From: Terriglobia bacterium
GTDB taxonomy: Bacteria; Acidobacteriota; Terriglobia; JAIQFV01
NCBI GenBank assembly: GCA_028716525.1
Contig: JAQUPQ010000032.1
Span: forward strand, 1 to 46,838
Reading direction: 5' to 3'
Length of the DNA stretch: 46,838 nt
Shown here: piece after piece, positions 1 to 7,845 of the stretch
Numbering within the stretch: position 1 is the stretch's first letter
Layout of the letters: each line of letters starts with the position of its first letter
The notes under the pieces: model-generated
Seen by the model: only the letters and a program-made list of their open reading frames with translations
Told to the model about the DNA's origin: nothing
The model's database searches: none
Translations under genes and position numbers: made by a program

Positions 1-1565
1 GAAGTGGCCAGTTGAATACGCTGCGATTCACCCCCGGAAAGAGTTGAAGCCAAACGATCCAGCGTGATGTAATACAGCCCGACATCATAGAGAAATCGCA
101 GTCGCACTCGGATTTCGTGGAGTAATTTATCGGCGATGGCGGATTGAGTCGGACTCAATTGCAGGGTCTCAAAGAATCGATGTGCCTCGCCGATGGTCAT
201 ATGGTTGATCTCGGTGATGGCGCGGCCGCCCACTTTCACGTCCCGGGCCTCCACCCGGAGCCGGGTGCCGTGGCAATCGGGACAGGTGGAATAGCCGCGA
301 TACCGACTTAAAAAGACGCGAACGTGCAGCTTGTATTTCTTACGCTCGAGATATTGGAAAAATCCCTTCAAACCCAGAAAACGCCCGCCGCCATTCAGGA
401 TGAAATCACGCTGCTCCTGGGAAAGCTCGCCATAAGGCACATTCAAAGGGATGCCCTTCTCGCGAGCGACGCGCCGAAGTTCCAATAGGGGATGGCGGTA
501 TTGAGGCTTTGTCCAGGGTTCGATGGCGCCTTCGTCGATGCTCTTTCTTTTGTCAGGGATGACCAGATCCAGATCGAAGTCGATGGTGTTCCCGAAGCCC
601 TGACAGCGCGGACAGGCTCCAAAAGGGTTGTTGAATGAAAAAAGTTGCGGCTCCGGCGAGGTGTAAAGGATATTGCAGCGTTTGCATTCAAACCGCTCCG
701 AGAAACGCAAATCTTTAGGCGCGGCCGGGTCTGATGGCGCCGCCGATTCGGGGGACTCCGACCCGCCATCGCCCGTCAATCGAACGACCACCTCACCGCC
801 ACTCTCACGAAGGCAAGTTTCAATGGAATCGACCAGGCGTTGTCGTTGGGTTGGGTCGACGGCCAAGCGATCGACGATCACATAAAGGGGAGCGCTGCGG
901 CTCAAATCCAGTAACGACTCCGGCGTTCTCAAATCGAACAAACGCGTACCTTGCAGCAGGCGCGTAAAACCCTTCTTGAGGAGCTCTTCAAACTTGGCCT
1001 TGAATTCGGCGAGTGATTCCGGGGCAGCAGCCTTGCTCTTTCTCGCGGTCCGCATCGTGTTGGCCGGAGCGGAGGGTGACGAGGCGGAAATCTGCACGGG
1101 AAACAGGAGTGAAAATCTCGTGGCGGCGGGAAGCATCAGGATTTCGTCCGCGATGCTGTCGGGCGTGTCCCGCTTCACACGCTGTCCGCACTGGCGGCAA
1201 ATGGTTTCTCCAATGCGGGCAAACAGCAAACGCATGAAGTCATAGACTTCCGTGGTTGTTGCTACAGTAGAACGCGGATTGCGGGTCGAAGTCTTTTGCC
1301 GGATCGCAATGGCCGGCATAATACCTTCAATGGCTTCGACATCCGGCTTTTCAATACGCTCCAGGAACTGGCGTGCGTAGGCGGACAGGGATTCAATATA
1401 GCGGCGCTGTCCTTCGGCATAGAGGAGGTCGAAGGCCAAAGAGGATTTACCGGAACCGCTGACCCCGGTCACCACCGTCAAGCTGTTGAAGGGGATGGAA
1501 AACGATATGCCTTTGAGGTTGTTGACTTGCGCCCCTCGAACGATGATGCCGCTGTTAGTTCCCAT
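1..1565 (-). CDS. uvrA: UvrABC excinuclease subunit A, N-terminal part (cut by window edge)
   Basis: Nucleotide excision repair ATPase that finds DNA lesions with UvrB. About 521 codons are present and the C-terminal part lies beyond base 1. Visible are the first Walker A (GVSGSGKSS, about residue 33), the YAEGQRRYIESLSAYARQ block, a CxxC pair in ICRQCG, the second pair CKRC...CPRC with FSFNNPFGACPRC, and the ABC signature LSGGESQRI in the last codons before the edge. The ATG at 1565 is preceded by only a weak AGG. An upstream in-frame GTG exists, but its ribosome site would be too close. A perfect-consensus promoter lies about 75-100 bases upstream. The family is certain; only the product end is missing. 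Confidence 0.97.
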   Translation of the reverse strand, partial: MGTNSGIIVRGAQVNNLKGISFSIPFNSLTVVTGVSGSGKSSLAFDLLYAEGQRRYIESLSAYARQFLERIEKPDVEAIEGIMPAIAIRQKTSTRNPRSTVATTTEVYDFMRLLFARIGETICRQCGQRVKRDTPDSIADEILMLPAATRFSLLFPVQISASSPSAPANTMRTARKSKAAAPESLAEFKAKFEELLKKGFTRLLQGTRLFDLRTPESLLDLSRSAPLYVIVDRLAVDPTQRQRLVDSIETCLRESGGEVVVRLTGDGGSESPESAAPSDPAAPKDLRFSERFECKRCNILYTSPEPQLFSFNNPFGACPRCQGFGNTIDFDLDLVIPDKRKSIDEGAIEPWTKPQYRHPLLELRRVAREKGIPLNVPYGELSQEQRDFILNGGGRFLGLKGFFQYLERKKYKLHVRVFLSRYRGYSTCPDCHGTRLRVEARDVKVGGRAITEINHMTIGEAHRFFETLQLSPTQSAIADKLLHEIRVRLRFLYDVGLYYITLDRLASTLSGGESQRIQLAT

Positions 1566-1640
1566 TCGAGCCTGCCGGCCCACCTTCCATTCAAAGTTGC
1601 TGTCTCTTTACTTGCCCTGACGCCCCTTCGTAAACTGGTC

Positions 1641-1669
1641 ATTATATATTCACCCGCAGCTGTTGTCAA
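1641..1669 (-). promoter_or_regulatory. Consensus sigma70-type promoter of uvrA
   Basis: On the minus strand TTGACA (1664-1669), a 17-base spacer and TATAAT (1641-1646) match the housekeeping consensus perfectly. The predicted start is near 1634, giving a leader of about 70 bases before the uvrA ATG. I saw no obvious LexA-type palindrome over it, but SOS boxes of this phylum are not known to me. Confidence 0.75.
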
Positions 1670-1763
1670 AAGGGTTGCGGTAACGGGATTGATGGGACAT
1701 CGCATGGCCATGAGGGTGAGGATAATGCGGGTTGAGAATGAAAGGAGAGGTTGAAGACAGAAA

Positions 1764-1795
1764 AACGGCCCCGCCCTTCATTGAGCGGGGCCGTT
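1764..1795 (-). terminator. Rho-independent terminator of first lactonase-like gene
   Basis: An 11-base perfect stem (AACGGCCCCGC with GCGGGGCCGTT) and a 10-base loop are followed on the minus strand by a short T run. It sits just after the stop of the propeller gene at 1816 and is repeated almost exactly at 3827-3858 after the second copy. Confidence 0.85.
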
Positions 1796-1815
1796 GACGC
1801 GCTGTAATCTGGATA

Positions 1816-3270
1816 CTACGACGGATTCGGCAGCGGGCAACTGCAGCTGGTGATCGGCAGGATCGTACCATGAACGCTCACCACTCCTGAGCCAGTCGGG
1901 ATTCCATCGAAGGTGCCCGTTCCCGGTTGACCGCAGGTGTTGATTGCCCCTTTGACGAATCCATTGGGCAAGGGCTCAAAGAAGAATATGTTGCAACCCT
2001 CACTGAAAGATCTTCCCTGGCCAAAGGCAGTCAAGCCGGAGTTGCAATTCTGTAACTCAAAGAACCCGCGGATCGGATCAAAAAGCAGGCGATTTCCGGA
2101 AGAGTCCGCCACACAGATGCTGAAGTCGGGCGCGGGCGAACTGTCGGTTATTCCTGTGCGGCTTTCTCCTGGTGAGTTCGAGAACGGCGAACCGGGAACC
2201 AAAGTCAGAGTGCCGTTTGTGGCGATCTTAAAGACACTGACCGGATCATCGTTCGCACCGGTAACAAACAAGAACTGCCCTAACGGATCGGTTGTCAAGG
2301 CCTCTGTAAACCCGGTAATGCCGGTGCCAAAAGGGGACCCAGGTAGCAGCGTTGGCGTGCCACCGGGCGATAAGGCCAGCACGGTGATGGTATTGGAGAA
2401 TTGATTACTCACAAAGAGAAAGCGATTGTCGGGGCTGGGGAGCACTATGTTGGAGTTCACCCCGCTCTCAAAGAAAAATGGGGATCCAGCTATAGGCGAC
2501 AAAAAACCATTCGCTGCGACGCTGAACGCTTCAATTTCGGTATCTTCGTCGTTGGAATTGGCCACGTAAAGGAGCGTCCCCGTATTGTTGAAGGCGACAC
2601 CAGTGGGGTTCCCGAGATCTGTCTCAAACGCAGAACCCGGAACAGGAGACAATGCACCGCTGGCGGCAATGCTGAACATGTCAATCTCGCCACTGTCCGG
2701 GTCGGCAAAAGCCAGGAGCTTTCCATTGGGGCTGACGGCCATCCCATCAATATCGCTCGCGTCAGTTTCAAAGGGGGAACCTGATATCTGGCTGAGGACT
2801 CCGTTCCCAGCGATGGTGAATACTGCGACATATGCGGATCCATCATCGCCGGCAAACAGAAATTGCCCGTTAGGACTGACCGCCAAAGAAAGGCCTGCGC
2901 CGGAGCCCTCACCGGCAGTAAAAGGCGAGCCTGGAACCGTAGTGAGCTGTCCTGTGCCGGGGCTCACCGCAAAGGCGGAAACAGTGTTGTTTCCCCCGTT
3001 AGATGCGAATAAGAAATTCCCGTTGGATGAGATGACAATCAAATTGGTGGCAAAGAAACCGCTTCCTTGTCCAGTTCCTCCGGTCGCAAAGGGCGACCCG
3101 GGCAGAGGCAGCAAGGATCCATTCGATTGCACACTGAATGCGGAAACAGAATTGGGACCCTCCCTGTCGTTGTTGACGTAAATGAAATTCGCCTGAGCTG
3201 AGAGAATGGTGGTGAGAAAAACCACTCCTGCCAGGGTGACGACTATTCGAAAGCGTGATAAACAGTTCAT
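1816..3270 (-). CDS. Secreted YVTN/lactonase-like beta-propeller protein, copy A
   Basis: 484-residue exported protein. An N-terminal signal peptide (hydrophobic VVTLAGVVFLTTILSA, ending near AQA) precedes about eight propeller blades that each end in a PGSPF-type motif with LAVSPNGQFLF/VFNNTGTLLYV strands. These are typical of the lactonase (PF10282) and YVTN families. The last ~110 residues form a different, Cys-containing tail (NCNSG, EGCN, INTCGQ, SCSCP) that may be disulphide-bonded outside the cytoplasm. The ATG at 3270 was chosen because AGGAGAG lies about 12 bases upstream; a longer frame starts at 3318 but reads through that ribosome site. Substrate or ligand is unknown, and lactonase activity should not be assumed. 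It is the tandem paralogue of the gene at 3879-5339. Confidence 0.85.
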   Translation of the reverse strand: MNCLSRFRIVVTLAGVVFLTTILSAQANFIYVNNDREGPNSVSAFSVQSNGSLLPLPGSPFATGGTGQGSGFFATNLIVISSNGNFLFASNGGNNTVSAFAVSPGTGQLTTVPGSPFTAGEGSGAGLSLAVSPNGQFLFAGDDGSAYVAVFTIAGNGVLSQISGSPFETDASDIDGMAVSPNGKLLAFADPDSGEIDMFSIAASGALSPVPGSAFETDLGNPTGVAFNNTGTLLYVANSNDEDTEIEAFSVAANGFLSPIAGSPFFFESGVNSNIVLPSPDNRFLFVSNQFSNTITVLALSPGGTPTLLPGSPFGTGITGFTEALTTDPLGQFLFVTGANDDPVSVFKIATNGTLTLVPGSPFSNSPGESRTGITDSSPAPDFSICVADSSGNRLLFDPIRGFFELQNCNSGLTAFGQGRSFSEGCNIFFFEPLPNGFVKGAINTCGQPGTGTFDGIPTGSGVVSVHGTILPITSCSCPLPNPS

Positions 3271-3826
3271 GTTTTCTATTCCTCTCTCCTTGTCATGGGA
3301 TGTGAAACAGCAGTTCAAAGATTTTCTGAAATGCCGTTGTGGTCTGTTCTTTCAGTTGAAAAGCCGGGTATGTATCGGCCTGTGGAAACAGGTTCTGCCC
3401 GCTTCTGCAGTGAAGTTGCCCGCCGCATTTACGCCTCAAAAACGATGGATTTTCTGATTTAGAGTGAGCGAAAGTTCTTTTTCCCGTTGATTGATCAAAA
3501 GAATCTAAGTCTTTGGCTTGCTTTAAAGGTTGGAAACTCTCCAGTCAAGAATTATGAGGGGAAAGAAACCTCCACATAAACCCTCGAATCATTGTTGAAA
3601 GATTTTCAACCGGGACTGAGGATAATGATCGCATATTTCAGGCCCGAATCCACTGACGCAGACTCGCGACCCGATTCATGAAAAACTTCTGTTTCCGTAA
3701 GATGGACCAGATGCTAAGTCATTCGTATTCACCTGTCAAGGGGGATTTGTGTATGGCATAGCCCTGGGACATCGTATCCGTTTGACGGAGAGGTGAGGCA
3801 TTGACTGGTGTGCTGATGGCAGAAAA
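3271..3826. other. Intergenic region upstream of copy A
   Basis: About 550 bases without a convincing gene. The part up to 3749 is duplicated at 5340-5819. On the minus strand, TTGACT and TTGATG-type -35 elements with 17-base spacers to TAAAG(C/G) are kept in both copies (near 3515-3545 and 5580-5610), so they are candidate but weak promoters. The rest is AT-richer than the genes, and I see no hairpin of note. Confidence 0.5.
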
Positions 3827-3858
3827 AACGGCCCCGCTCAATGGAGAGCGGGGCCGTT
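3827..3858 (-). terminator. Rho-independent terminator of second lactonase-like gene
   Basis: Stem AACGGCCCCGC / GCGGGGCCGTT with a 10-base loop, followed on the minus strand by a run of T. It is the paralogue of the terminator at 1764-1795; the loop has drifted but the stem is unchanged. Confidence 0.85.
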
Positions 3859-3878
3859 GACGCGCCGTAATCTGAATA

Positions 3879-5339
3879 CTACGACGGATTTGGCAGCGGG
3901 CAACTGCAACTGGTGATCGGCAGGATCGTACCATGAACGCTCACCACTCCCGAGCCAGTCGGGATTCCATCAAAGACGCCAGTTCCCTGTTGACCGCAGG
4001 TGTTGATTGCCCCTTTGACGAATCCATTGGGCAAGGGCTCAAAGAAGAATATGTTGCAACCCTCACTGAAAGATCTTCCCTGGCCAAAGGCAGTCAAGCC
4101 GGAGTTGCAATTCTGTAACTCAAAGAACCCGCGGATCGGATCAAAAAGCAGGCGATTTCCGGAAGAGTCCGCCACACAGATGCTGAACTCCGGCGTGGGC
4201 AAACTGTCGGTTATTCCTGTCCGAATTTGTCCCGGTGAGTTCGAGAACGGCGAACCGGGAACCAAGGTCAGAGTCCCGTTTGAGGCAATCTTAAAGACGC
4301 TAACCGGATCATCAATCTCACCACTAAACCCGGTAACAAACAAGAAATTGCCTAATGGATCTGTCGCCACGGCTTCTGTAAGCAAGTTCATGCCGGTCCC
4401 AAAAGGCGATCCGGGCAGCAGCGTCGGCGTGCCACCGGGCGATAAGGCCAGCACGGTGATGGTATTGGAGAGTAGATTACTTACAAACAGGAAACGGTTG
4501 TCGGGACTGGGGAGAACAATGTTGGAGTTCCTTCCACTGGCAAAACTAAATGGGGATCCGGAAATAGGCGCCAAAAAGCCATTCGCTGCGACGCTGAACA
4601 CTTCAATTTCGGTATCTTCCACGTTGAAATTGCCCACGTAAAGGACCGTCCCCGTATTGTTGAACGCGAGACCGGTGGGGCGCCCGAGATCTGTCTCAAA
4701 TGGAGAACCCGGAACAGCCAACAATGCACCGCTGGCGGCAATGCTGAATATGTCAATAGCGCCGTTAGGGTCGGCAAAAGCCAGGAGCTTTCCATTGGGG
4801 CTGACGGCCATCCCATCGATGTCGCTCGCGTCAGTTTCAAAGGGGGAACCTGGTATCTGGCTGAGGGCTCCGTTCCCAGCGATGGTGAATACTGCGACGT
4901 ATGCGGATCCATCATCGCCTGCAAACAGAAATTGCCCGTTAGGACTGACCGCCAAAGAAAGGCCTAGGCCGGAGCCCACACCGGCAACAAAAGGCGAGCC
5001 TGGAACCGTCGTGAGCTGTCCGGTGCCGCTGTTTACCGCAAAGGCGGAAACGGTGTGGTTTCCCCCGTTAGATGCGAATAAGAAATTCCCAGTGGATGAG
5101 ATGACAATCAAATTGGTGGCAAAGAAGCCTATTCCCTGTCCGGTTCCTCCGGTCGCAAAGGGCGACCCGGGAAGAGGCAGCAAGGATCCATTCGATTGCA
5201 CACTGAATGCGGAAACAGAGTTGGGACCAGCAATGTCGTTGTTGACGTAAATGAAATTCGTCTGAGCTGAGAGGATGGTGGTGAGAAAAACCATTCCAGC
5301 AAGGGTCAAGAGAATTCGAAAACGTGAAAAACCGTTCAT
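3879..5339 (-). CDS. Secreted YVTN/lactonase-like beta-propeller protein, copy B
   Basis: 486 residues, paralogue of the gene at 1816-3270 with the same order: signal peptide (ILLTLAGMVFLTTILSA), about eight blades with repeated PGSPF ends, and the Cys-containing C-terminal tail. The ATG at 5339 has AGGAGAG about 14 bases upstream, as in copy A. Relative to copy A it has small in-frame indels (for example FSGEIDDP against ANDDP) and many conservative changes in mid-protein blades. The last ~120 residues are almost identical, which suggests gene conversion or selection on the tail. Function is unknown; a surface or periplasmic binding protein is the cautious reading. Confidence 0.85.
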   Translation of the reverse strand: MNGFSRFRILLTLAGMVFLTTILSAQTNFIYVNNDIAGPNSVSAFSVQSNGSLLPLPGSPFATGGTGQGIGFFATNLIVISSTGNFLFASNGGNHTVSAFAVNSGTGQLTTVPGSPFVAGVGSGLGLSLAVSPNGQFLFAGDDGSAYVAVFTIAGNGALSQIPGSPFETDASDIDGMAVSPNGKLLAFADPNGAIDIFSIAASGALLAVPGSPFETDLGRPTGLAFNNTGTVLYVGNFNVEDTEIEVFSVAANGFLAPISGSPFSFASGRNSNIVLPSPDNRFLFVSNLLSNTITVLALSPGGTPTLLPGSPFGTGMNLLTEAVATDPLGNFLFVTGFSGEIDDPVSVFKIASNGTLTLVPGSPFSNSPGQIRTGITDSLPTPEFSICVADSSGNRLLFDPIRGFFELQNCNSGLTAFGQGRSFSEGCNIFFFEPLPNGFVKGAINTCGQQGTGVFDGIPTGSGVVSVHGTILPITSCSCPLPNPS

Positions 5340-6022
5340 ATTCTTTTTTCCTCTCTCCTATTCAATAGATGTGAAACAGCAGTTCGAGAATTTTCTGAAA
5401 TTCCCTTGTTGTGTGCTACTTACACGGCAAAGAACCGAGCACGCGTTGATCTGTGGGGACAGGATCTGCCCGCCCTTGCCGTGAAAGCGCCCATCGTTTG
5501 TTCGCCTCACCAGCGATGGATTTTCTGATTTAAAGTGAGTGAGGGTTTTTTCCCGTTGATCAATTAGAAAAATTTAAGTCTTCGCTTGGCCTTTAGAAAG
5601 TGGAAAGTTTTCCATCAAGAATCATGAAGGGAAAGAAACTTCCACCTAAATCCTCGAATCATCGTTGAAAGATTTTCCACCGGAAATAAGGATAATGGTC
5701 GCAAATCTCAGGCCCGAATCCACGGACGCAGCGTCGCGACCCGATTCATTAAAAACTTCTGTTTCTGTAAGATGAACCAGATGCTAGGTCATTCGTATTC
5801 ACCTGTCAAGGGGGATTTGGAAAAGCGACACTGTCGATGTCCAGAGCCGGGTTGAGCCTTTGAAAGAATCTGCTGCCACAATCAATTGCTCACTCTTTCA
5901 TAGGAAAACTGCTGGCATTTGCAACCCGCCCCGATCTTGCGGGGGGTCAAGATGCTGCACCCAGTCAAAAAACATGAAAGGAATAACCGTCTTCAAGCGA
6001 GTGGATAAGATGAACCCGGCAT
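5340..6022. other. Intergenic region between NUDIX gene and copy B
   Basis: Up to 5819 this is the duplicated upstream region of copy B. From 5820 to 6022 it is unique and holds a short GC hairpin (CCCCG / CGGGG around 5932-5947) without a T run. A 73-codon plus-strand frame here has no ribosome site or recognisable protein and is not called. Confidence 0.5.
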
Positions 6023-6556
6023 TCACAAATTCAACTTTGACCGGACCAGCAGGAGGCTTGCAATCGACTTGGCGTCGATGATGACGCCACCGAAGAGCAT
6101 GGCGTAAACTTTTTCGAGGGAAATGATGTGGATTTCAATATTCTCGTCATCGTCGGGCCGCGGAGCGGTTTTGGTCAGAGAGGAAGCCAAGATGACATGC
6201 ATTTTTTCGTCGGTGAAGCCCGGAGCGGAATAAAAGGAAAACAGTTCGGAAATGGATGCCGCCTTGTATCCGGTTTCTTCTTCCAGTTCCCGGAGTCCGG
6301 CCTGAGGAATGGTTTCTCCCGATTCAACACTTCCGGCGGGGAGCTCCCACAAAAACTCGTCGGTGGCGTAGCGATATTGCCGGATCAAAAGGATTTCGCT
6401 CTTACTGAGCAGGGGAAAGATGACCACGGCGGGGGAATGACGGACCACATCTCGAACCACAATCCGCCCGTTGGGTTCAACGACGCGGTCGGTAATGACT
6501 TCAAAGGTTTTTCCGGCAAAGAGTTTTTGGGTGTTAAGAATTCTCGACCTTGACAT
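6023..6556 (-). CDS. NUDIX hydrolase, ADP-ribose pyrophosphatase-like
   Basis: 177 residues. It likely hydrolyses a nucleoside diphosphate linked to another moiety, ADP-ribose being the usual substrate of this subgroup. The complete Nudix box GX5EX7REUXEEXGU is visible as GSVESGETIPQAGL then RELEEETGY (about residues 76-98). It follows the QYRYATDEFLWELPAG strand typical of ADPRase/YffH-type enzymes. The ATG at 6556 has GGGAG seven bases upstream. It lies 56 bases behind argJ on the same strand and is probably co-transcribed with it. The substrate is inferred from subgroup resemblance only. Confidence 0.9.
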   Translation of the reverse strand: MSRSRILNTQKLFAGKTFEVITDRVVEPNGRIVVRDVVRHSPAVVIFPLLSKSEILLIRQYRYATDEFLWELPAGSVESGETIPQAGLRELEEETGYKAASISELFSFYSAPGFTDEKMHVILASSLTKTAPRPDDDENIEIHIISLEKVYAMLFGGVIIDAKSIASLLLVRSKLNL

Positions 6557-6612
6557 ATGATTTCTCCCACTCCCTCAGCCGCCGCGACCCACGGCCAAAA
6601 ATATAGAACACT

Positions 6613-7845
6613 TCAGGTTCGGTACGCAGCGTTGATGCGGATGTAACCTTCTGTCAAGTCGCATGTCCACATGCGGGCTTGTTGTGTTCCCTGATTTAAA
6701 TTCAAATCAATCCGAATCTCCGGGCCGGACAAGAGTTGCTTTGTCCGGAGCTCGTCAAATGCTATTTGTTGTCCACGACGGCAAACCTGGACGCCACAAA
6801 GCCCGATATCAATGCGGTCGGGATCAATCGATGCCCCCGAATATCCGGCCGCGCAAATAATGCGACCCCAGTTGGCGTCGGCCCCGGCGATGGCGGTCTT
6901 CACGAGGGGCGAATTGGAAATGGCGCGCGCCACCATTTCAGCTTGCGATGCGGTGCGGGCGCCTGCAACTGTGATGGTGATGAACTTCGAAGCCCCTTCG
7001 CCGTCGCGCGCAATCATCTGAGCCAGCGACGTACAAACTTGCGCCAAGCCGTCTTGGAAGTGCTCGAAAGGCTTGCCCCGTTTGGAGATTTCCTCAACTC
7101 CGGCCGCGCCATTGGCAAACAACAACACGGAATCGTTGGTGGAGGTATCACCATCAACCGTCAGGCGATTGAACGATTCATCGACGGCCGTCTTCAATGC
7201 AGCCCGCAGTAGCGGGGTTGAAATGGCCGCGTCGGTAGTGAGAAACGCCAACATGGTTGCCATTCGGGGATGGATCATGCCTGCGCCTTTGGCAACGCCG
7301 GCGAGGGTCAAAGACTCCCTTCCCAAGCGCGATTGCAGCACGCAAACTTTAGGCCGGGTGTCGGTCGTCAGGATGGCTTCGGAAAAATCCCGCCCGCCTT
7401 CAAAACAGAGAAGGCCTTTCAGCGGTCGAATGGCGATTTGTATGCGCTCCAGAGGGAGCGGTTGGCCAATCACACCTGTGGAAGCCACCAGGACGGAGCT
7501 GCGGGAGACGCCCAGAACCTTGGCCACTTCCTTGGCTGTCTGCTGAGCGGCGATGAATCCCGGGCGTCCAGTGCAAGCGTTGGCATTTCCGGAATTGACC
7601 ACCACGGCCTGGATTCGCCCTCTCGATTCCGCCAGATGCTGTCGACACACTCGCACGGGAGCGGCTACAACTCGATTGGTTGTGAAGAGACCCGCTCCCC
7701 GGGCCGGATTCAAAGAATAGAGCAATGCCAGGTCCTTTCGAGTGGATCCCGGTTTTATCCCGGCATGTATGGCTGAAGCCACATATCCCTTCGGAGTTGT
7801 TATCTCTCCAGGAATTTCTTTCCAGGTGCTACTGTTTTTGTACAT
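6613..7845 (-). CDS. argJ: Bifunctional ornithine acetyltransferase/N-acetylglutamate synthase
   Basis: Transfers acetyl from N-acetylornithine to glutamate (the recycling step of arginine synthesis) and in some organisms also uses acetyl-CoA. 410 residues from the ATG at 7845, the family's usual length. The self-cleavage site is clear in KGAGMIHPRMATMLAFL (cleaved before Thr in MATML). Other landmarks are NSGNANACTG and AGADANWGRI. The ATG at 7845 overlaps the end of the preceding propeller gene by 17 bases and has no good ribosome site. A second ATG at 7914 has AGAAGG at the right distance but would add a Pro-rich extension unlike ArgJ, so the start is unsettled. Because a separate GNAT-type synthase gene is in the cluster, ArgJ may act only in recycling. 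Confidence 0.95.
   Translation of the reverse strand: MYKNSSTWKEIPGEITTPKGYVASAIHAGIKPGSTRKDLALLYSLNPARGAGLFTTNRVVAAPVRVCRQHLAESRGRIQAVVVNSGNANACTGRPGFIAAQQTAKEVAKVLGVSRSSVLVASTGVIGQPLPLERIQIAIRPLKGLLCFEGGRDFSEAILTTDTRPKVCVLQSRLGRESLTLAGVAKGAGMIHPRMATMLAFLTTDAAISTPLLRAALKTAVDESFNRLTVDGDTSTNDSVLLFANGAAGVEEISKRGKPFEHFQDGLAQVCTSLAQMIARDGEGASKFITITVAGARTASQAEMVARAISNSPLVKTAIAGADANWGRIICAAGYSGASIDPDRIDIGLCGVQVCRRGQQIAFDELRTKQLLSGPEIRIDLNLNQGTQQARMWTCDLTEGYIRINAAYRT

Larger units (their letters stand above)
1764..3749. repeat. Tandem duplication unit, copy A
   Basis: This ~1.99 kb unit, holding terminator, propeller gene and upstream region, is repeated as copy B at 3827-5819. Homology ends at a shared 30-base stretch (gene-distal ends at 3749 and 5819). 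Identity is patchy: nearly perfect over the 3' third of the genes and lower in the middle and the leader. Confidence 0.85.
3827..5819. repeat. Tandem duplication unit, copy B
   Basis: Second copy of the ~2 kb unit at 1764-3749, in direct orientation and separated from it by about 77 unrelated bases (3750-3826). Confidence 0.85.

Noticed and set aside
1937-2404. Plus-strand frames inside both propeller genes (also 4000-4641, 2585-3181, 4657-5250)
   Set aside because: Antisense shadows kept open by the codon bias of PGSPF-type repeats; conserved between copies only because the genes are duplicated.
1816-5339. 6-phosphogluconolactonase function for the YVTN propellers
   Set aside because: Both have signal peptides and a Cys-rich tail, which does not fit a cytoplasmic pentose phosphate enzyme; only the fold is supported.
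5860-6081. 73-codon plus-strand frame before the NUDIX gene
   Set aside because: No ribosome site, no recognisable protein, and it runs into the NUDIX gene on the other strand.
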